Origin: Thamnaconus septentrionalis
Taxonomy: Eukaryota; Chordata; Actinopteri; Tetraodontiformes; Monacanthidae
DNA: 64,000 nt
Reading direction: 5' to 3'
NCBI GenBank assembly: GCA_009823395.1
Contig: CM020506.1
Coordinates: 20,399,001 to 20,463,000, forward strand
The position numbers and the translations under genes were made by a program. Numbering within the stretch: the stretch's first letter is position 1; each line of letters opens with the position of its first letter. Shown in pieces: positions 29,823 through 45,420 of the stretch. Under the pieces are notes generated by a model. The model had not been told where the DNA came from, ran no database searches, and was given only the letters and a program-made list of their open reading frames with translations.

Positions 29823-31049
29823 CTTAGATCTCTCATTATTCTGGTGGTCTGACTTTTGTTCTTTGTCACACTGGGGTAGAAAACTTGGATCAAAGTAGGT
29901 TAGAGAAGCTACTGTAGGTCAATGGTTCGCTTATTTTCGCTTATTTTCAGAATTCCCAAAGTTTATTGCGCATGTATGAAATTCATTGCATAAATTTGGT
30001 GGCGTATTACACCAACAATACTGACTTTATGTGAAGTGACAAAACAGTCCGCAAGGGGGAAACAATGAGCCGTAAGACGCTGTAACTCCACATCGATTCT
30101 GCAGGTTTACCATCGTATTTTTGTGTACAACAGCACAGTATGTTCATTTTCCAAGCTTCTTTGCAGTTAGTGCAGGCATATTCTGGCTACTTTGGGTGTT
30201 TATTGTCATGCTTGGCCCATGGATACCCTATCTTTTCTCCAAAGAATAACCTTGAGTAACATTTAATTCACTGTACTTTTTAGATCCTTAAATCACTGTC
30301 CACAGTAACAAGCTCTCGATGTAATTTACTTTTAGCAGCTTCTTAATACATGTAAAAAAATAAATAAAAATCTTTGTGATTAAAAAAACGTCTTGCATTA
30401 CACATTTAATTGAAAATCTTACAAATATTAAAGGTGTTAAAGTATGTATATGTATGTATATATATATTATGTTTCTGATTGTTGGATATGAGAACATTCA
30501 TTTAGATGCCATTTTAAGGAGCTTTTATAAGGATTTTTTCCCCTTCTAGCACAGGGCAGAAGTTTTTGTAGATTTATTTATTCATGCAATCCTTAAAATA
30601 ACTTATGGATCAATTAGTCCAAGTGTACAAAAATAGAATCAGTGGACAAATATTAATAGTCAGTGGTAAACAGTGGTCATAAGTAAAAGTGCACTCTTTC
30701 TACATCTCCCGGGTTATTGGCGTCACCTCATTCCAAGTTGTTAGTTTCACTGACTACGTTATGGCTGCCTTGTCTTAAATATAAAACTAAAACTGGGCAT
30801 TTCACGGAGTCTACAAACACTAAGCTAAATGCGCTGTTTTCTAGAGATTTCACAGAGCGAAAATATGACCTTTCAAATGCAGCTGCGGACTGGGAATGTT
30901 AGCATGGAACTGTTAGTAGTTATATCGCTTTTGTTCAAAGTATGTCATTTATTTAAAATGCACTTAACCAAAAATAGAAAACATGCAGACTTCCAATTAC
31001 ACTGTCGAGTATAAAGTGTGGAACATTGTCTGCAAATGCGCGTGTATGT

Positions 31050-31050
<1 letters not shown>
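29823..31050. other. Intergenic spacer slc38a3-gnai2
   Basis: AT-rich, no gene recognised. It holds a short TATG/TA stretch near 30440-30470. It separates the end of slc38a3 from the CpG-rich start of gnai2 by little more than 1 kb. Confidence 0.7.
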
Positions 31051-32117
<1,067 letters not shown>

Positions 32118-32570
32118 TAAAACTCACTGAGGAGTCTGCAGTATTCCGAAGTGATGCTAAACGCTAATGGTTTTTATTGTCGGGTCTGTGAAAAATGTGC
32201 TTTTGTCACCCCAAACATTCTTCCGGGGGGCTCAGCCATCTCCTGAGGAGACGGACGTGGCAGGCAGTAAAATGCACCCAGAGATATACTGACAACTCTC
32301 TGCACTTGACTTCGGCTTGCCTCAGGCCCTCTTTGTTTTCTGTGTATTTTTTTTTTCTTGTTTTTTTGCCAACATGTCTCTCAATTGTGTACTTCTGCAT
32401 TTTTGGCTCTGTTGTGATGTACGCATTAGTGGAAAATGGGGGAGAGAGGAAAAAAAAAAAAACCAACCCGTCTGCTGCACCCTTAACAGCACCCTGGAGC
32501 ATATGTCCCCGTCCTGCACAGATGTGAGGAAGTGTGTGTTTAAAGTTAAACCTTGGATGTTGAGTGAGAG

Positions 32571-32600
32571 AGCAGAGCAGAGCAGAGCAGAGCAGAGCAG
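32571..32600. repeat. (AGCAG)6 pentanucleotide repeat
   Basis: Six perfect AGCAG units. Confidence 0.92.
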
Positions 32601-35600
32601 GGCTCCTGTGACTTCATCCCACCCTGTTCCCTCTCCATGACCGGGCGGTAAAAATAGGCAGTCCAAAGTCTTGCCTGGTTTCCTCCCACTGGTACAAAAT
32701 GACCCTTCTCAGACTGTTGAAATGGCTCCCTTTACCACATACCTCTAGTTTTTAAAGTCGGTGTTTTGGACGCTATTGTTGAGTCGAAAGACAATTGAAT
32801 GCCAGATTGATAATGTCTGGACCTGAGCTTTTAAGACATGACTGCTTTTTATGTTCTAAAGTTTTCAAGGTTTGTCTCATTGGTCAAATGCACAATTTAA
32901 TTGACTCACTTTGGCCTCTGTTAATGAATATTGTTTTTCATATTTTTACGATTGTTCTCTATGACACAACTGGTATTTTAAGCGTTGCCCTCATTTATAG
33001 AGATAGTGAAGACAATAGGTGCCCGGAAATGTTGTCATGCCCGACAAAGTACATCCATGTTGAGGTGTTACTGATGAGGCTTCCTGGTTTCATATCTGTT
33101 ACCATTTCAGACAACAAGTGTCATCGAAGCTTGAGATAAACTTTTTTATGTGTTGTTCAGAGGTGCAGGCAGTGGGCTGAATATTTTTTTTTTTCAATTA
33201 AAGTGTTGAAATCTTTGATTTCCCCATATCAAATGACATTCATCCTCAGAGACTCCCTTAATTAATACCTTGGAGATTACTCAAGTTATTGCTTCAGGGA
33301 CTCCATGCGGTTTTCTTTAACTACTGCAAGCAAGCTGTAAGAACAGTAAAGCTGATACTTTAAAAAACAGAACAGACGTAATGTTATCATCATCGTCATC
33401 ATCATTATTATTTTTTAATGTTAAAAGTTTATTCTGTAGAATTCTGTCTCTTTAGCATTTTAGAATTTAAGTATTTTTTGAACATTTTTGATCTTGCGGG
33501 GGAACATTTTGTTTCCCCTGAGTTAATCATATTTTCAAATTACAAAATATTTTCCTAACTAGGTCAACATTCGTGTTTACAAATCCCTCAGTTCTCTGGG
33601 TCAGAGATATGCTGATATTCCCTTGTCAAGATTTTTTGGCTTGACTCCACAGAATGTCCAGCCCTTTTCTAACTCCTGTCAAAGGTTGACTTCAGTGTTG
33701 CTGTGCGCATGTTCTCCAGCTTTCAACTAATCTGTCCTCAGCCCAAAAAGGGTCGAGGCAGTTTACCTCCCTTCTGTCCAGACTGGTGCATGACTAATCT
33801 TTCTAGTTGTGTTTTAGGCTTCCAAACAGACTTGCTGACTCCTGGTGAGCGCCTCAGCCTATGTTAGAGATTCTGACTGTTTCATTATTCGCTAAACCAT
33901 TCCCTTTGTTTATTTCTCAGGCCTGAGTGGTAACAAAGTGATGAAGAAAACCATATCGGTTGATTGGCACGTGAGAAAAGACTGTAATTAGTCATTTTCA
34001 AAGGCACGTTTGAGCATGTCAGCATGGTTTGGTCTGGTGGTACGCCTGGAAACGTAGCTCAACGTAGCAGGCAGATAAAGACAACCTCGATTTGGTCCAG
34101 TTGCATCTGAGAACGAGCAGTAATCTCTTCAATCAGGTCAGATAAAAGCAGGATATAGAGGAGAAAACAGGTTTTGTTTTTGGTTGTACTGTCCCTTTTA
34201 AAAAAAAAAAAAAAAGGCTGGTTGTTAAGTTGTGCTCCTGGTTTGAAGGCTAATTACATGCTCCACTCTCTGTACAGTAGGTTTCATATCAGTAATTACC
34301 ATCCGGGCCAGTGTGTGTGGGATGAGAGGAATTATAGGATAGGCCTGATTCTCAACTTAGAGTTTGTGAATTAGTGCGTAAAGACTCGCGTCATGCAAGT
34401 TTAGAGTTTTTTCCCCCGAACTTGAATGACGGGAGTCTTGCAAGAGGTTACCCCAGTTTGATAAACGTGTCCCAGCATGTGGAGATTATATTAAACTGTC
34501 GCTTTGAGCTTTTTTTTTGGTCCTGAAACGTAACATGAATGTTACTGGGTAAAAGTAGATCTGTAATTTAGTCAAGCAAGAAATCTTTGAATGCAATGCA
34601 CTTGAAAACAGCCACGCTCGGCAGCTGTTTTGACGAACGCGTCCTCATCAGCCGTCAAAACGACGAGCAACGTCTGAAATGGCGCAGCACTCTCTGATGT
34701 TGATTTCCATGAGAGCTGTGAGCAGTTGGTGTGAAATCTGCTCATACGTGCCACCTCGGCTGCAGTCTGCTTTTCATTTGTCCCACGCTTCTGTTCCGAC
34801 AGCCGAGACGCAAAGTATCCAGCAAAGCCCCTCCAACTTGAAACAAAGTGAAGCGGCCCTGTGGAGAGACGTGGTGTTTTGGTTGAAAAGACTAACCTTG
34901 GTTTTTCTCGAGACCGCGATGATGGATCTCCCCTCATATCAACACTGAAGCATGGCCTCGTTGTTCTTTCGGCAGTGGAAGTCTGACACTAAAGCCTTCT
35001 TTTGGCTCCTTTTTCTGACCTGGTGTAAATGCGGACGCTCAAAAATCTTCACGCCTGCCTCGAAACCGCACCGAAGAAGGCCTAATAGGGTTTGTTTTGT
35101 TAGGTCCCTCCCTGAAAAGCTATCAGTTAATGTAGCCGAGGGGATTTCACACAGCGGAGGCTTAAGCTTTCAGTTCACTCGAAGCGCCCGTTCCGCTGAC
35201 TTCGCCGCTGATTCTGGTGTTTGATTGACGTTTAATCTGCTGATTTTTCTCTTTTTTTTTGGAATTTCTTTCTGTAGCTCGGCACAAATGAAATAATCTG
35301 TTTGGCAGCGTGCTTATTAGACCTTGCAGGTAGACGCATCCCCGCTTCATTCGCCGTGTGGACGTACGCGCACAAACGCTCTCGCACTTGTTTCAGAGCC
35401 TCGACGAGTGCTGTGCAGAAACACTTTCATACATGTTGCCTGTGGGCGCAGTGGGGGGGGGGGTGTTGGTGGGGGATCTATTCCTGACACATACATGTAA
35501 CCGCTCTAAAATATCTCTGTGCGCGCATCAAAGATGCATGTGTTCGACGTGTGTAGAATGAAATGTAGCCCTCAGCTGCTGGTTAGAGAGCGTGACATCG

Positions 35601-38600
35601 ATCAAAGCGAGGAAATAAAACCGTTTAAGATGTGGTTTGGGGAAAAAAAAATGTTCATAATTCTCTGAAGTTTCATTTTATCTTCTTTTCGGTAGTTACG
35701 TACCAAACGTGGCCTTTAATACATATCATCCTGTAAGCTCAATGTATTACTTGCAGCTGCTTTAGTGCTAAATTCTGATTCCACGACATGGTCGCCAGCG
35801 GTCTCTGCACTGAGACCAGCTCATAAAATATCGTATGACACAGTCTCTGTAGGCGTGGCACATTTATCATCCATCATTTTTTTGCTTTTAGCAAATAGAT
35901 GGAGTAATCTTTGAATGTGTATTTTTAATTCGAATTATTTCCAACAGCTATTTTCAATCAAAACATGTGACTCGAAACCAGCAGTTTTCTCTTCCTCTTT
36001 TTAAAACTATCCTGAATGCACCAGGACGGTCATGCTCATTAGTCAGCGTGCTGTGCGGGGCCCCCTGCGGGGAAGTGCGACGGTGCAACATTAATATAAA
36101 GTCCAATCTGGAAGTCCAGCTCGGCAACTTTGCCTGTTTATCGTTCCATCCGCTGTTATCGTGACCAATCAAGTCTGTTCACCGTGGGAAATCTCTTGGG
36201 CAGTGCCACCTGGTGCGAACGCTCTTCACTGATCACTGCAGCTAGTGTGAAACCACCTTCCGCTAGCATCTCGGAGCAAAGACGCAAGTTGGTGCGTGTT
36301 CCCATCTGCCACAGTAGGCGTCTGCAACAACAGCAGGAAGTGACACCAGCCACTCGCGCAGCACTTGACTTCTCCAACCGCTTTGGTGCATGTAATCGAA
36401 TCCTGCACATGCTAATGTTGTGGCAAAAATGACGAATGTTGTGGCTTCCATTTGTTGGCACCTGTTTTAGCTTAAATGTGATTTTGGGTTGTTTTTTTGT
36501 GTTATTTCCGTAAGCCTGTGCACTTTGTTGCGTTGACTGATCGGTTTGAGTTCCTCTCATCACTTTTGGCGTGTTTGATGAATGGATAAATGCTGCTGTT
36601 GCTGCTCTAACAAGTCATTTCCCACTAAGGTTCATTGAAGTGACTGACTGTCTGTCTTGCCACCCACTTGTTTCACTTGAATTGATATCGGTCATGCTGT
36701 CATCTGTCCTCATTGAAAACAGTGTTTTCCCAGGAAATCAGTTGCGATATTTCTTTCTGCTTTGGTTTAGTCATGTTCCTCTCACCATCAGCAGCATCAG
36801 CAGTTTTCGACTTGACCTTGTACACTTGCTCACTTGATCGGCCGTTTTTTTTTTTCCGTCAACCACCTCCCACATAATATAATACAACCCTCTCAATTAA
36901 ACAAAGACACATTTCTGTCAAGAAACTGCAGAGTCACTGCTTTGATGTTTTGACGGCAGTTTGTTTTATTAGAACTTGACTAAAGACTTTCGCAATCTCC
37001 TCGTTGCTGAAACTCCAGTCGCTCATTCATTGCACGTAGTCACCTCTAATGACTTCACGAGGTGGCAGATGTTAACACCGGCCAGGCCATGTGGTCAGTG
37101 TCGCACGAGCTCTTCCCCTTTATTGAAGTCGGTGTCTGAGTTTTAGCGGGTGTCGGGTGTAATTACAGTGGCTGATTACAGCCATCACGTCTTTCCCTGG
37201 TGAGAGAGAGTCAGGCTGACCTAGTCCTTGCCGTAGCACAAACTGCTCTGCACCGCCCCCCTCGCCCCCACCCCCCCACCCACCCACCGCCACAGGCAGG
37301 AGGGACCGCTTCACCTTCCGAGGACGAGCTCCTCCAGGGATCTCACGGGAACGGCGGCCGGCTCAAAAGAATGTTCCATGTTCCATAGGAGTCGGCAAGT
37401 GAGCTCCTGCTGCATGCTGCAGGATGACTTGACTGTGTTTACTCAACAGTCTGCACCGCAGCGCTGCCTAATTAGCCTCGTGACGTACTGGATAGCAGAT
37501 CTGCGCGCGTGTGTGTACGTGAAGGGGCCTGAATATCCTGTAATTACGCGGAGCGCTCGGAAGATAAAGCCTGCCGCTGCAGACTGCCTGTCTCACTGCC
37601 CGTCCGCAGGGAACCTGGGGCTGCGCCATCCTCTGCGCTGGAAACACTCGCAGCTCGCAGAACCCTCAGCAGAACCTCGGTGCATTGGCTAAAAAAAAAA
37701 GAAAAGCCAACCGAGAAGAGAGGCCACTCACTGCGGGCACTTTTGAAGAGGAAGTGCAGGTTGTGTAGTGAAGGAAGAAAAGCTGAAGCGGGAGTTTTCT
37801 CAACACGCGACTACCTAGTTGGCCGGGGCGGAACTGAGAGCGGGACTGACGGGGACCCATGCTTTTTCCTAAAGTATACCTGCAAAGTAAAGTGTTGACA
37901 AAAGCTCCCAGTAGGTGACGTTTGCAGTCTGGAGCGGACAGTTTTTATGTTCATCTTCATCTACATATTTTCAGTCAGACCCAGACGGACGGAGATGGTT
38001 GAGCTGCTCCCTCTGATGTCTTCAACTCGGTGTTGACGAGACGAGTCGCTTCGAGGCCAGTAGGGTTGGAGCGCTGGATGGCGGAGTCGTACATCAGGCA
38101 GACCTTCAGACAGACCGAGGTCTCCGTCACTCCTGACTTCTGCTGTGTGCACACGAGGGCGGCCTGCTGTCCTGCTCCTCTCCCTGCTCCACTGACCATG
38201 TGGCTTTTCCACCGAGGTCAAAGTTCACTGGGATTGAATTTTAACCACTGTGCGGCGAGAGTTGAAATCACGCCACTGCGCGTGTGTGCCCTTCAGCAGC
38301 CAGTTGGGAGCGAGCGAAGCTCCGACACCTCACTGGTGGTTTTTAAATCCTCAGGCCGGCCGCTGCTCACCTGAGCGACTTCCTTCCCCTGGTGGGGAGT
38401 GAGACCGCCACATCGAGCCCGTGGCGGCCAGTGTGATCCCGCCCCTCTGAGTTTTTATTTGTCTTTAAATAAAGTGGAACGGCTCGACCTGGGTGACTTG
38501 CACGTCGTACCTAGCTATGAGGCGTTAGTGGTTTCGTTTATCAGTTGACCTTAATGATTGGAGCGCAGCTCTGTGTGTTGCTTTGTGCGCTATCAGCAGC

Positions 38601-38699
38601 GTTAACCTGCGATGGCTCGTTTATGGTCGTCGACGGAGCCCTTTGCCGAAGGCTGTGCACACAACCTCTGCTGTTGCCAGCAGTTATATCCAGGCACTG

Positions 38700-38700
<1 letters not shown>

Positions 38701-38743
<43 letters not shown>

Positions 38744-38748
38744 GTGTG
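38701..38748. repeat. (GT)n microsatellite with GC interruptions
   Basis: GT units interrupted by two or three gcgt steps. Confidence 0.9.
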
Positions 38749-39298
38749 AGAAATGGCACTGCATGTACCTGGAGACATGGGGGAGGGGCATTTTTTTTTT
38801 TTTTTGTTTGTTAAATTGCAGTAATAACATGTTGCAAAAATATTTAGCTTATTTTTTTTAACCTTTCATTTCACATCCGTGCACACAGACTGCGTGCCTA
38901 TAGGCAAGGCAGTAATCGCCCCCAGTTTAATTTTGCGGTGAAGCCAACAGGTGCAGCAGTCAGTGACAGATTGGCATGACGGCGTCTAATCCACTTTCTG
39001 GATCCTCGGAGCTTTATGGAAAGAATGCGAAATATGTAGAAATTATCGTGCGACTTCTCTGCACGGCCTCAACTCCATTTGCTCCGTGTTGACACTTGCA
39101 GCAGACGGAAGGGAGCCTGTAAAAAAAAAAAGAAAAAACAGTTTTGCACTGCAAGGGACGTATAGGTTCTGGGTTACAGTGGATTTCACACTGCAGTGTA
39201 GTTTCGGCAGGCGTTCGAATTTCTCCTCGGCCTGCATCTGACTACAGGATGTGAAGACCGTTGGTCTCCACTCTCAAAAGATCACGAGCCTTATTTCT

Positions 39299-39302
<4 letters not shown>

Positions 39303-39336
<34 letters not shown>

Positions 39337-39338
39337 CA
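39303..39338. repeat. (GT)n(GC)n microsatellite
   Basis: About 14 GT units followed by alternating GC; purine-pyrimidine alternation throughout. Confidence 0.9.
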
Positions 39339-41079
39339 CTGCCTTTGCGTCTGTAGCAGCAGCAGGAGGAGGAGGAAGTAGAAAGTGCAGCAGACAGCCC
39401 TGCACAGACACAGGAACTGTTGCAAAATGCAAAGCTGCCTGTGTAAGACACGCAGGAGGGCACCTAACCTTTAGCCAAAGCATTCAGCGTTCAGGGTGTG
39501 CAGAATCGCATCCGCAGTTTCATCATCATCCGCAGAACGCCGCTCTTCTTGGCAGGATTAATAATTAGCCTCAGCAAACTGTTTTTTGTGTGTAACCCGG
39601 GAACCTTGGCATAGTTTGCTGATAAGCAGCCTTTTTCTTTGTCCAACCAAAAACCAAATGCATGCACGCGTCACCGTCGGCTGGAGCCACTGAGGCTGGA
39701 GTAGTCGGGATAGAGCGTGAGCTTTATTTTTGTCCCGTCAGTAACCATCTCCTCAGCCCTTCTTTCAAATTCTGCCCCGGAGCTAGAAAAACATTTACGT
39801 TCCAGTCTCAACCCCGACGTGATTGACGTCGCTTTGTATAGCCAGCCCGGCGCTCCCTGCGGTGCGGCTTATTTTTGCCAGAGTCCTGAAAAAACACAAT
39901 CGACGACCCAAGTTCAAGACCCTCACACTCCCACTCCCGACACAGGCTCACCAGAAAGGTCAAAGTTCACCTTGCTTACATTTGAAGCGCCTCTTGGGAC
40001 GGAGGATGCAGGCTGAGAGTGTTTTTCTTTGTCTGGCTAACTCATTAAACAAGCTCGCTCCTCAAAGTTTCTATGATAGGAAATGAGCTGACTCCACTTC
40101 CTGCCCAGCCTCACCGTGTCTTTCTGGGAGGCTTCCTCCCCTCCGTTACAACAGTGAAACTTACTCAAGCGCAGGCTGAAAGCCAATTGACGCAGAAAGT
40201 GAAATAGATTACCAGCTGAAATTCTTAAATCGTCTCTCTTTTTATGTCCGTGACCGATCAGGCCATGCAACAGTTTTTTGTAATTCATTGATTTAACATT
40301 AAGTTGAAAGTTCAGAACTTTTATGTGTATTATTTTAACAACTTAACAAGTTTAGTTTTTATTTTGTTTGTGCCACAACAGTGAAATTGAGATGATCAGT
40401 AATATTATTATAAAATTACTATTGTTAGAATTACAATAATTACTACACGTGTTGCAGACATGGATGAGTGGAGCAGAGGTCATGCTGTATATTTGAAGGA
40501 AACAAAACGTTGCTTTGTGCTCTGTGATCGCTCATGCAGTACTGGCATTGATTTTTTACCGGTTTCCAGTTTGATGAGCATGAAGTTTATCAAATGGTTG
40601 GTGTCTGCTGTTTTTTTTTTAAATATAGTAGTGACAGCGAGGTGACGGCGAAACATTAGCATTAAAGTGTGCCTATTTATCTTAAACCAAACAGGATTTT
40701 GTCTCAATATGTTTTTGGTTTCATGCCACTTTTAAAATCCCCACCTGAAAGTCTGCCATAATAATAAAGCAAGACTTAATGCATTAGAATAAACAATGTA
40801 TGTGAAGTACTACCGGTACTGTATTTTCCAAAATGTCTTTAGATTTTTTTATATCCCTGACAAATACAACACATAGCAGCTTCAGTGTCAAATGAAAACA
40901 TTTCTGGAGGTGGAGGTGAATTTGGGGTGCAGTTCAGCCAAGTGTTGGACTTGAGGGAGGCTTCAGTCGACCCTCCGACACCTCCAGACTGGGTTTGGTC
41001 TTCAGACGCTCAAACGTGTTCAGGGTGCTGCAGGAAAGAAGTGGTGAAGAAGTGGCTGGCTGTTCTTGGTCGACGCTGT

Positions 41080-41420
41080 TGACAGGCGGTGCGCCTCCTC
41101 TGCTGCCCGCTGACGGCCTGCCGCTGAGACGCGAGGCAGTGATGTAGTGCTCTCGCCAGGGAGGGGACAGCAGATGGCTGAGAGCGAGGGGCCGCGCCTC
41201 TCGCCCAGACGCAGAAAAATTGTAATCTCCTTTCCGACTTTGTTCCTCCTTGCTCGCGCTGAAACTTTTTCTTCCTCCAAATTTCGCCCCCCGCTTCTGT
41301 CACACACGGCAGCTGCCCCTCGCGCCTCCCGGCGGCGACGGCTCATCTGGGTTTGCGAGCAGCAGGGGGAGAAGGGGGGGGGGAGTGCGAGGTGCCCGAC
41401 ATAACTCGACCAACGGGAGG
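41080..41420. other. CpG-rich block in gnai2 intron 1
   Basis: Dense CpG dinucleotides (for example ctcccggcggcgacggctc) in a GC-rich stretch. No exon recognised. It could be an intronic regulatory element or alternative promoter; there is no further support. Confidence 0.4.
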
Positions 41421-41485
41421 CCTTTCGTGGAGGGTGACGGATGGTGGGAATATTTTGGATGTGGCACTGGGTGAGGGTGCCCCCC

Positions 41486-41518
41486 CACACACACACACAC
41501 ACACACACCACACACACC
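41486..41518. repeat. (CA)n microsatellite
   Basis: A C-run followed by about 14 CA units with one interruption. Confidence 0.9.
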
Positions 41519-44500
41519 CAGGGGCGGCTCGGAGTGACAGTGTTGTGACAGCTGCACGGTCACCACTGTAATTGAAAGGTAAATTTGTTGCGCTTGTGCA
41601 CTGGGGCGTCAGGTCTCCCACCTCCTGACAGCTGGACACCTTAGCCACAAATCTAAAGGGTGTCTACACTCCCAGCAATGGCCTCGAATGCTCTGCCATC
41701 ATTAAGAGTGCAGGAAAAACATCAGTCAAGACGGGCCCAACAAGTATGGCAACAATATAGCGTTGAATGAAAACCATTTCCAGTGTCAGATTAGAAAGTG
41801 ACTGAGAGAATTGCAAGTGTGTGAAACTCTGAACACTCATTCGGAGCCTAACATATAAACGATGATGCTTTGTTTATTCCTTTATGGTTCAGCACAGCAC
41901 AACTAAGTGCGATTGCAATAGAAAGCTTTGTTTTTAGAAATTTTTACAATTTTCTTTTCGCAATTTTTAACTTCTGTCATGATGACCACACATTGCACTC
42001 TGGATTTTCATTCTCTAAAATCACAGTCAATTAGACACTCAAGGCAATAGCTGTCTTTGCCATCCCAGAATGTGTTCAGCACATCCTGACTGATTTTTGT
42101 GCACTAGTAATGTGCATTCCAGATTATTCCATGGAGCTGCTTATAATGGAGTTCAATGCAGAAATGAGTCAGTGAGCCCCCAAACCTTGGAACATGTGCA
42201 TATGATTTATTTTGCTCGATCAAGTGTGAACATTGTGAATGCACACTCTTACTACCTGCATCTTAATTAAACCCCCTTTTTTGTCTTGGCAAAGTTTGTC
42301 GGCTTCCTCGTAACGATCGTCAACAGTGCTTGTTTGCAAAAGGCTTGTTCTGTAATTGTAGCCGCAAGATAACAACAGCCACAGTGAATGGTTGAAACTG
42401 TTGACTAGTCCCACAATATTCACCTCTGCAACAAGAAACGACCTTAAAAAATGACAGACTGCTCTTCGGCCAGATACATGCTTTTCCAAATTGGATTCTC
42501 ATTACCATGAGCAACAAATTATTTTTTTTTCACCTGAACGCTGGCTTGTGCAAGCGCATGAAGACACACCGCGGATCATGTGTGTCAGTTATGCTGCAGA
42601 TGGCATTGATGTCATTTCCTGCCCCTTCCCCGGCCCTAACCCCCCTCCACCCCCCACTTCCTTTTTCTGGCAGGCAGCAAGTAAAAGAGAAGTAGCTGCG
42701 TGTCTTTTGTTGTGCTGGTTGAGGAAACCAGCACACCCATCCTGTGTCAGTTGTCTGGCTCTGCATCTGTCTCGCGCTGTGGGCACCACATTCCCCCCAT
42801 TGGCGCACAACAATAGAACTCTCAAACTAGTCACACTTAATGGGCTTTTTCAATGAGTACCCTGTACTTGGGCTGTAAAACAGGAAAGCAGCCACCCTCT
42901 TCCTTTTCTCCTGCCTTTTTTTTTTTTTTTTTTTGTTCTCTAAAGCCGACAGCGGTTTTGACAAAAGTTGCTCTCCAGTGTGCAAACTGCGCAGAGCGTA
43001 GCCGACTCTGTCAGAGAGAAAGCATGGAAGTGACACATGCCCCTCTAAAGCACAATGGCTTGAGTTTACCAAAGTGTTAACCACTGTACCGTGCAGCTGC
43101 CAGAACTCTACATTGTTGCACTTCATGCTGTTCAGTCTTCATTTGGCTCGCTCCCTAGCAAAAGCAGATATTTACAGAGAATGTGATGACAAAGGTCATG
43201 CTTTAACGTTGCATTTTTTTTTTTCCCCCTACTCCATATTAAGCGCACTAAGGCAGTGGTTAGTGTAACATAATTAGTGCAATGTCTACTAAGCCCTTAA
43301 AAAAGTCACCCCTGGCACTGCGCAACTCTGTGGCTCTTGTGAGTTGTGTGTGTTTGTCATGGATGGCTTTCCATGTGTTGGCACGGCAACCTAACATTCA
43401 AAAACATTCGCTGCTTTTGCATGCACTCGCAAGCTAACTGCAGTATTGCCTTGCTCCACACAATGCACGTAAACGCCGTCATCTGGTGGGAAACCAGCAA
43501 ATGGAAGCTCTCAAAATCACAGAGACGCACATTTTTCGATGATACTCCTGCAATGTATACAGAGACATAACCGTGGACGGTAGAAAGACAAGTACGGCGC
43601 CCCCTAACACGGAGGAGACATACATACTTTAGCCAATAATCCGATTCTCCGCTGCGTGTTCACGAGAGTCACAAGGCTGACAGATCTCCGAGCCGATCCC
43701 TAATTGGACAAATGGCAGTTATCTGATAAAGCTGTGCATGCAAACATGGTGGCTATGGTGCACAAACACAGATCTAACAATTCAATTAAAAAGTTCTTGA
43801 CTATTAAATGGCTGTAAATAACAAAACTGGTTCAATATTTTACAATTAGCGATTTAAATCATCAACAACCATCAACAGTCAACCAACCCTTATTCTTTCT
43901 GGTGACAAATGTGATAAATTAGTTGTTGTTGTTGTGTCTCTGCATGTTTTCCATTGTTTCAATTTCAATTCATGCTCCCCCCCAAAAAAAAAAAAACCCC
44001 GAAACAAAACAAAACGGATACAATTAAAAATCACTTAAATGCCAAACATAGCACCCCCATCATACCAATGCCACAAAATATTGTTTGTCCACAGAATTGT
44101 TTTTTTCTTTTTTATTTGCAGCTTTCCATTTGTAGTCTGGAGCGTCTTTGCAGCACCTCGGTGTGTTTTAATGCTTTTTTGCTGCAGTTTCCTCTTTTCA
44201 AAGACCGTATTAAATCTTTGAATTTTTAACATTGCTCTTCTCTAAAGCCAAATAAAAAAAAACGGAACAGTTAAAATTCAGGTTGCCAAAAAAAGTAATC
44301 TAAATATGCGTCACAAGCGACCGCATTTTAAAGAGGTGGCCTGGCTGTTATATTTTGCAGAACAGATTTCGCCTGCAGGGTGTATCTTCACAACATTTAA
44401 TGTTATGGTGGTGGTTAATGATTAGACAAACTATTTTGAAGGAGGAGGGAACGCTGACTCGGCACGAGCACATTTCTCACTGATTAAGCCATAAAGTCTG

Positions 44501-45388
44501 GCAGGATGGATTTCATCTGCTCTGCACTCCACCTGGAAGCTGCTGGAATTGAACTGTGCTGTATGTGTCTAGTGTGTGTTGTAAGAAATCGGGCAGTATA
44601 CAGTATCCAGGTATGTTTAGCTCAAATAACCCGGTTCCAGCTAACATGCACATGGCTTGGAAAGACATTCATTCCCAGTGCAGTGGTGGATTTTTAGTGA
44701 GCATGAGGTTGGGGGGAGGAGGAGGAGGGGGAAATAAACCGTATGATGGACTTGCAAATTAGAAATTCCTATCTGCTGAGGTTCTGTGGCTCCAATGATA
44801 TCTGAGTCTGTACCATTATTGCTGCACGTCTGCAAATAACAGTTGTGTTGTAATATTGCAATGGTTTATTTTTTTTTCTCTCTCGTTCTCGAGTGTTTAT
44901 TTTAAGTCTTACATGATGCAACAATACTACCATTACTTGGCATTACTTTGCCTCAAATTAACAAGCAGGGTATATTTAACATGGCTTTTCTATGAGGGGG
45001 ACAACATGTCAGCTCACCACCAACTCCATTTTGAAATAATGGGGTTATCATCGCCTCTTTAAAGTGACTGTAGAGGTTTATCCATTGGGCTTTAATCCTG
45101 ACTGACTTACACTGCAGTAATCTGTTTCTCCCTGTGGAAGGAATCTTTGGGTGAGTCCTGTTTGTGTTGTGCCTTTGTTGCCTTGCAAGTTAACGCAATA
45201 CACTCCATGATATCATTTGGGATTGGGTGGATTTAAAGTTGGACCGTCGTCGGCCGTTTGCGACACTGCTGAACAAAAACAGAGACGTCCCCACTCCCCC
45301 ACCCCTTTTTTTTTTAAAGGGGCCAGAAGGATGGGATTTACAACAGGGACAAGAGGAAGGCGAGGAGGGCATGGGCTGGCGAGGGAGT

Positions 45389-45420
45389 GAAGGAAGGGGT
45401 GAAGGAAGGAAGGAAGGAGG
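45389..45420. repeat. (GGAA)n purine repeat
   Basis: Imperfect GGAA/GAAGG units within a longer purine-rich stretch (45350-45470). Confidence 0.8.

Noticed and set aside
33074..33110. ctgatgagg as another hammerhead core
   Set aside because: No GAAA box or pairing stems follow.
41020..41517. 165-residue open frame, minus strand
   Set aside because: CpG-rich DNA with few stops and a CA repeat giving a Cys-Val run; no domain.
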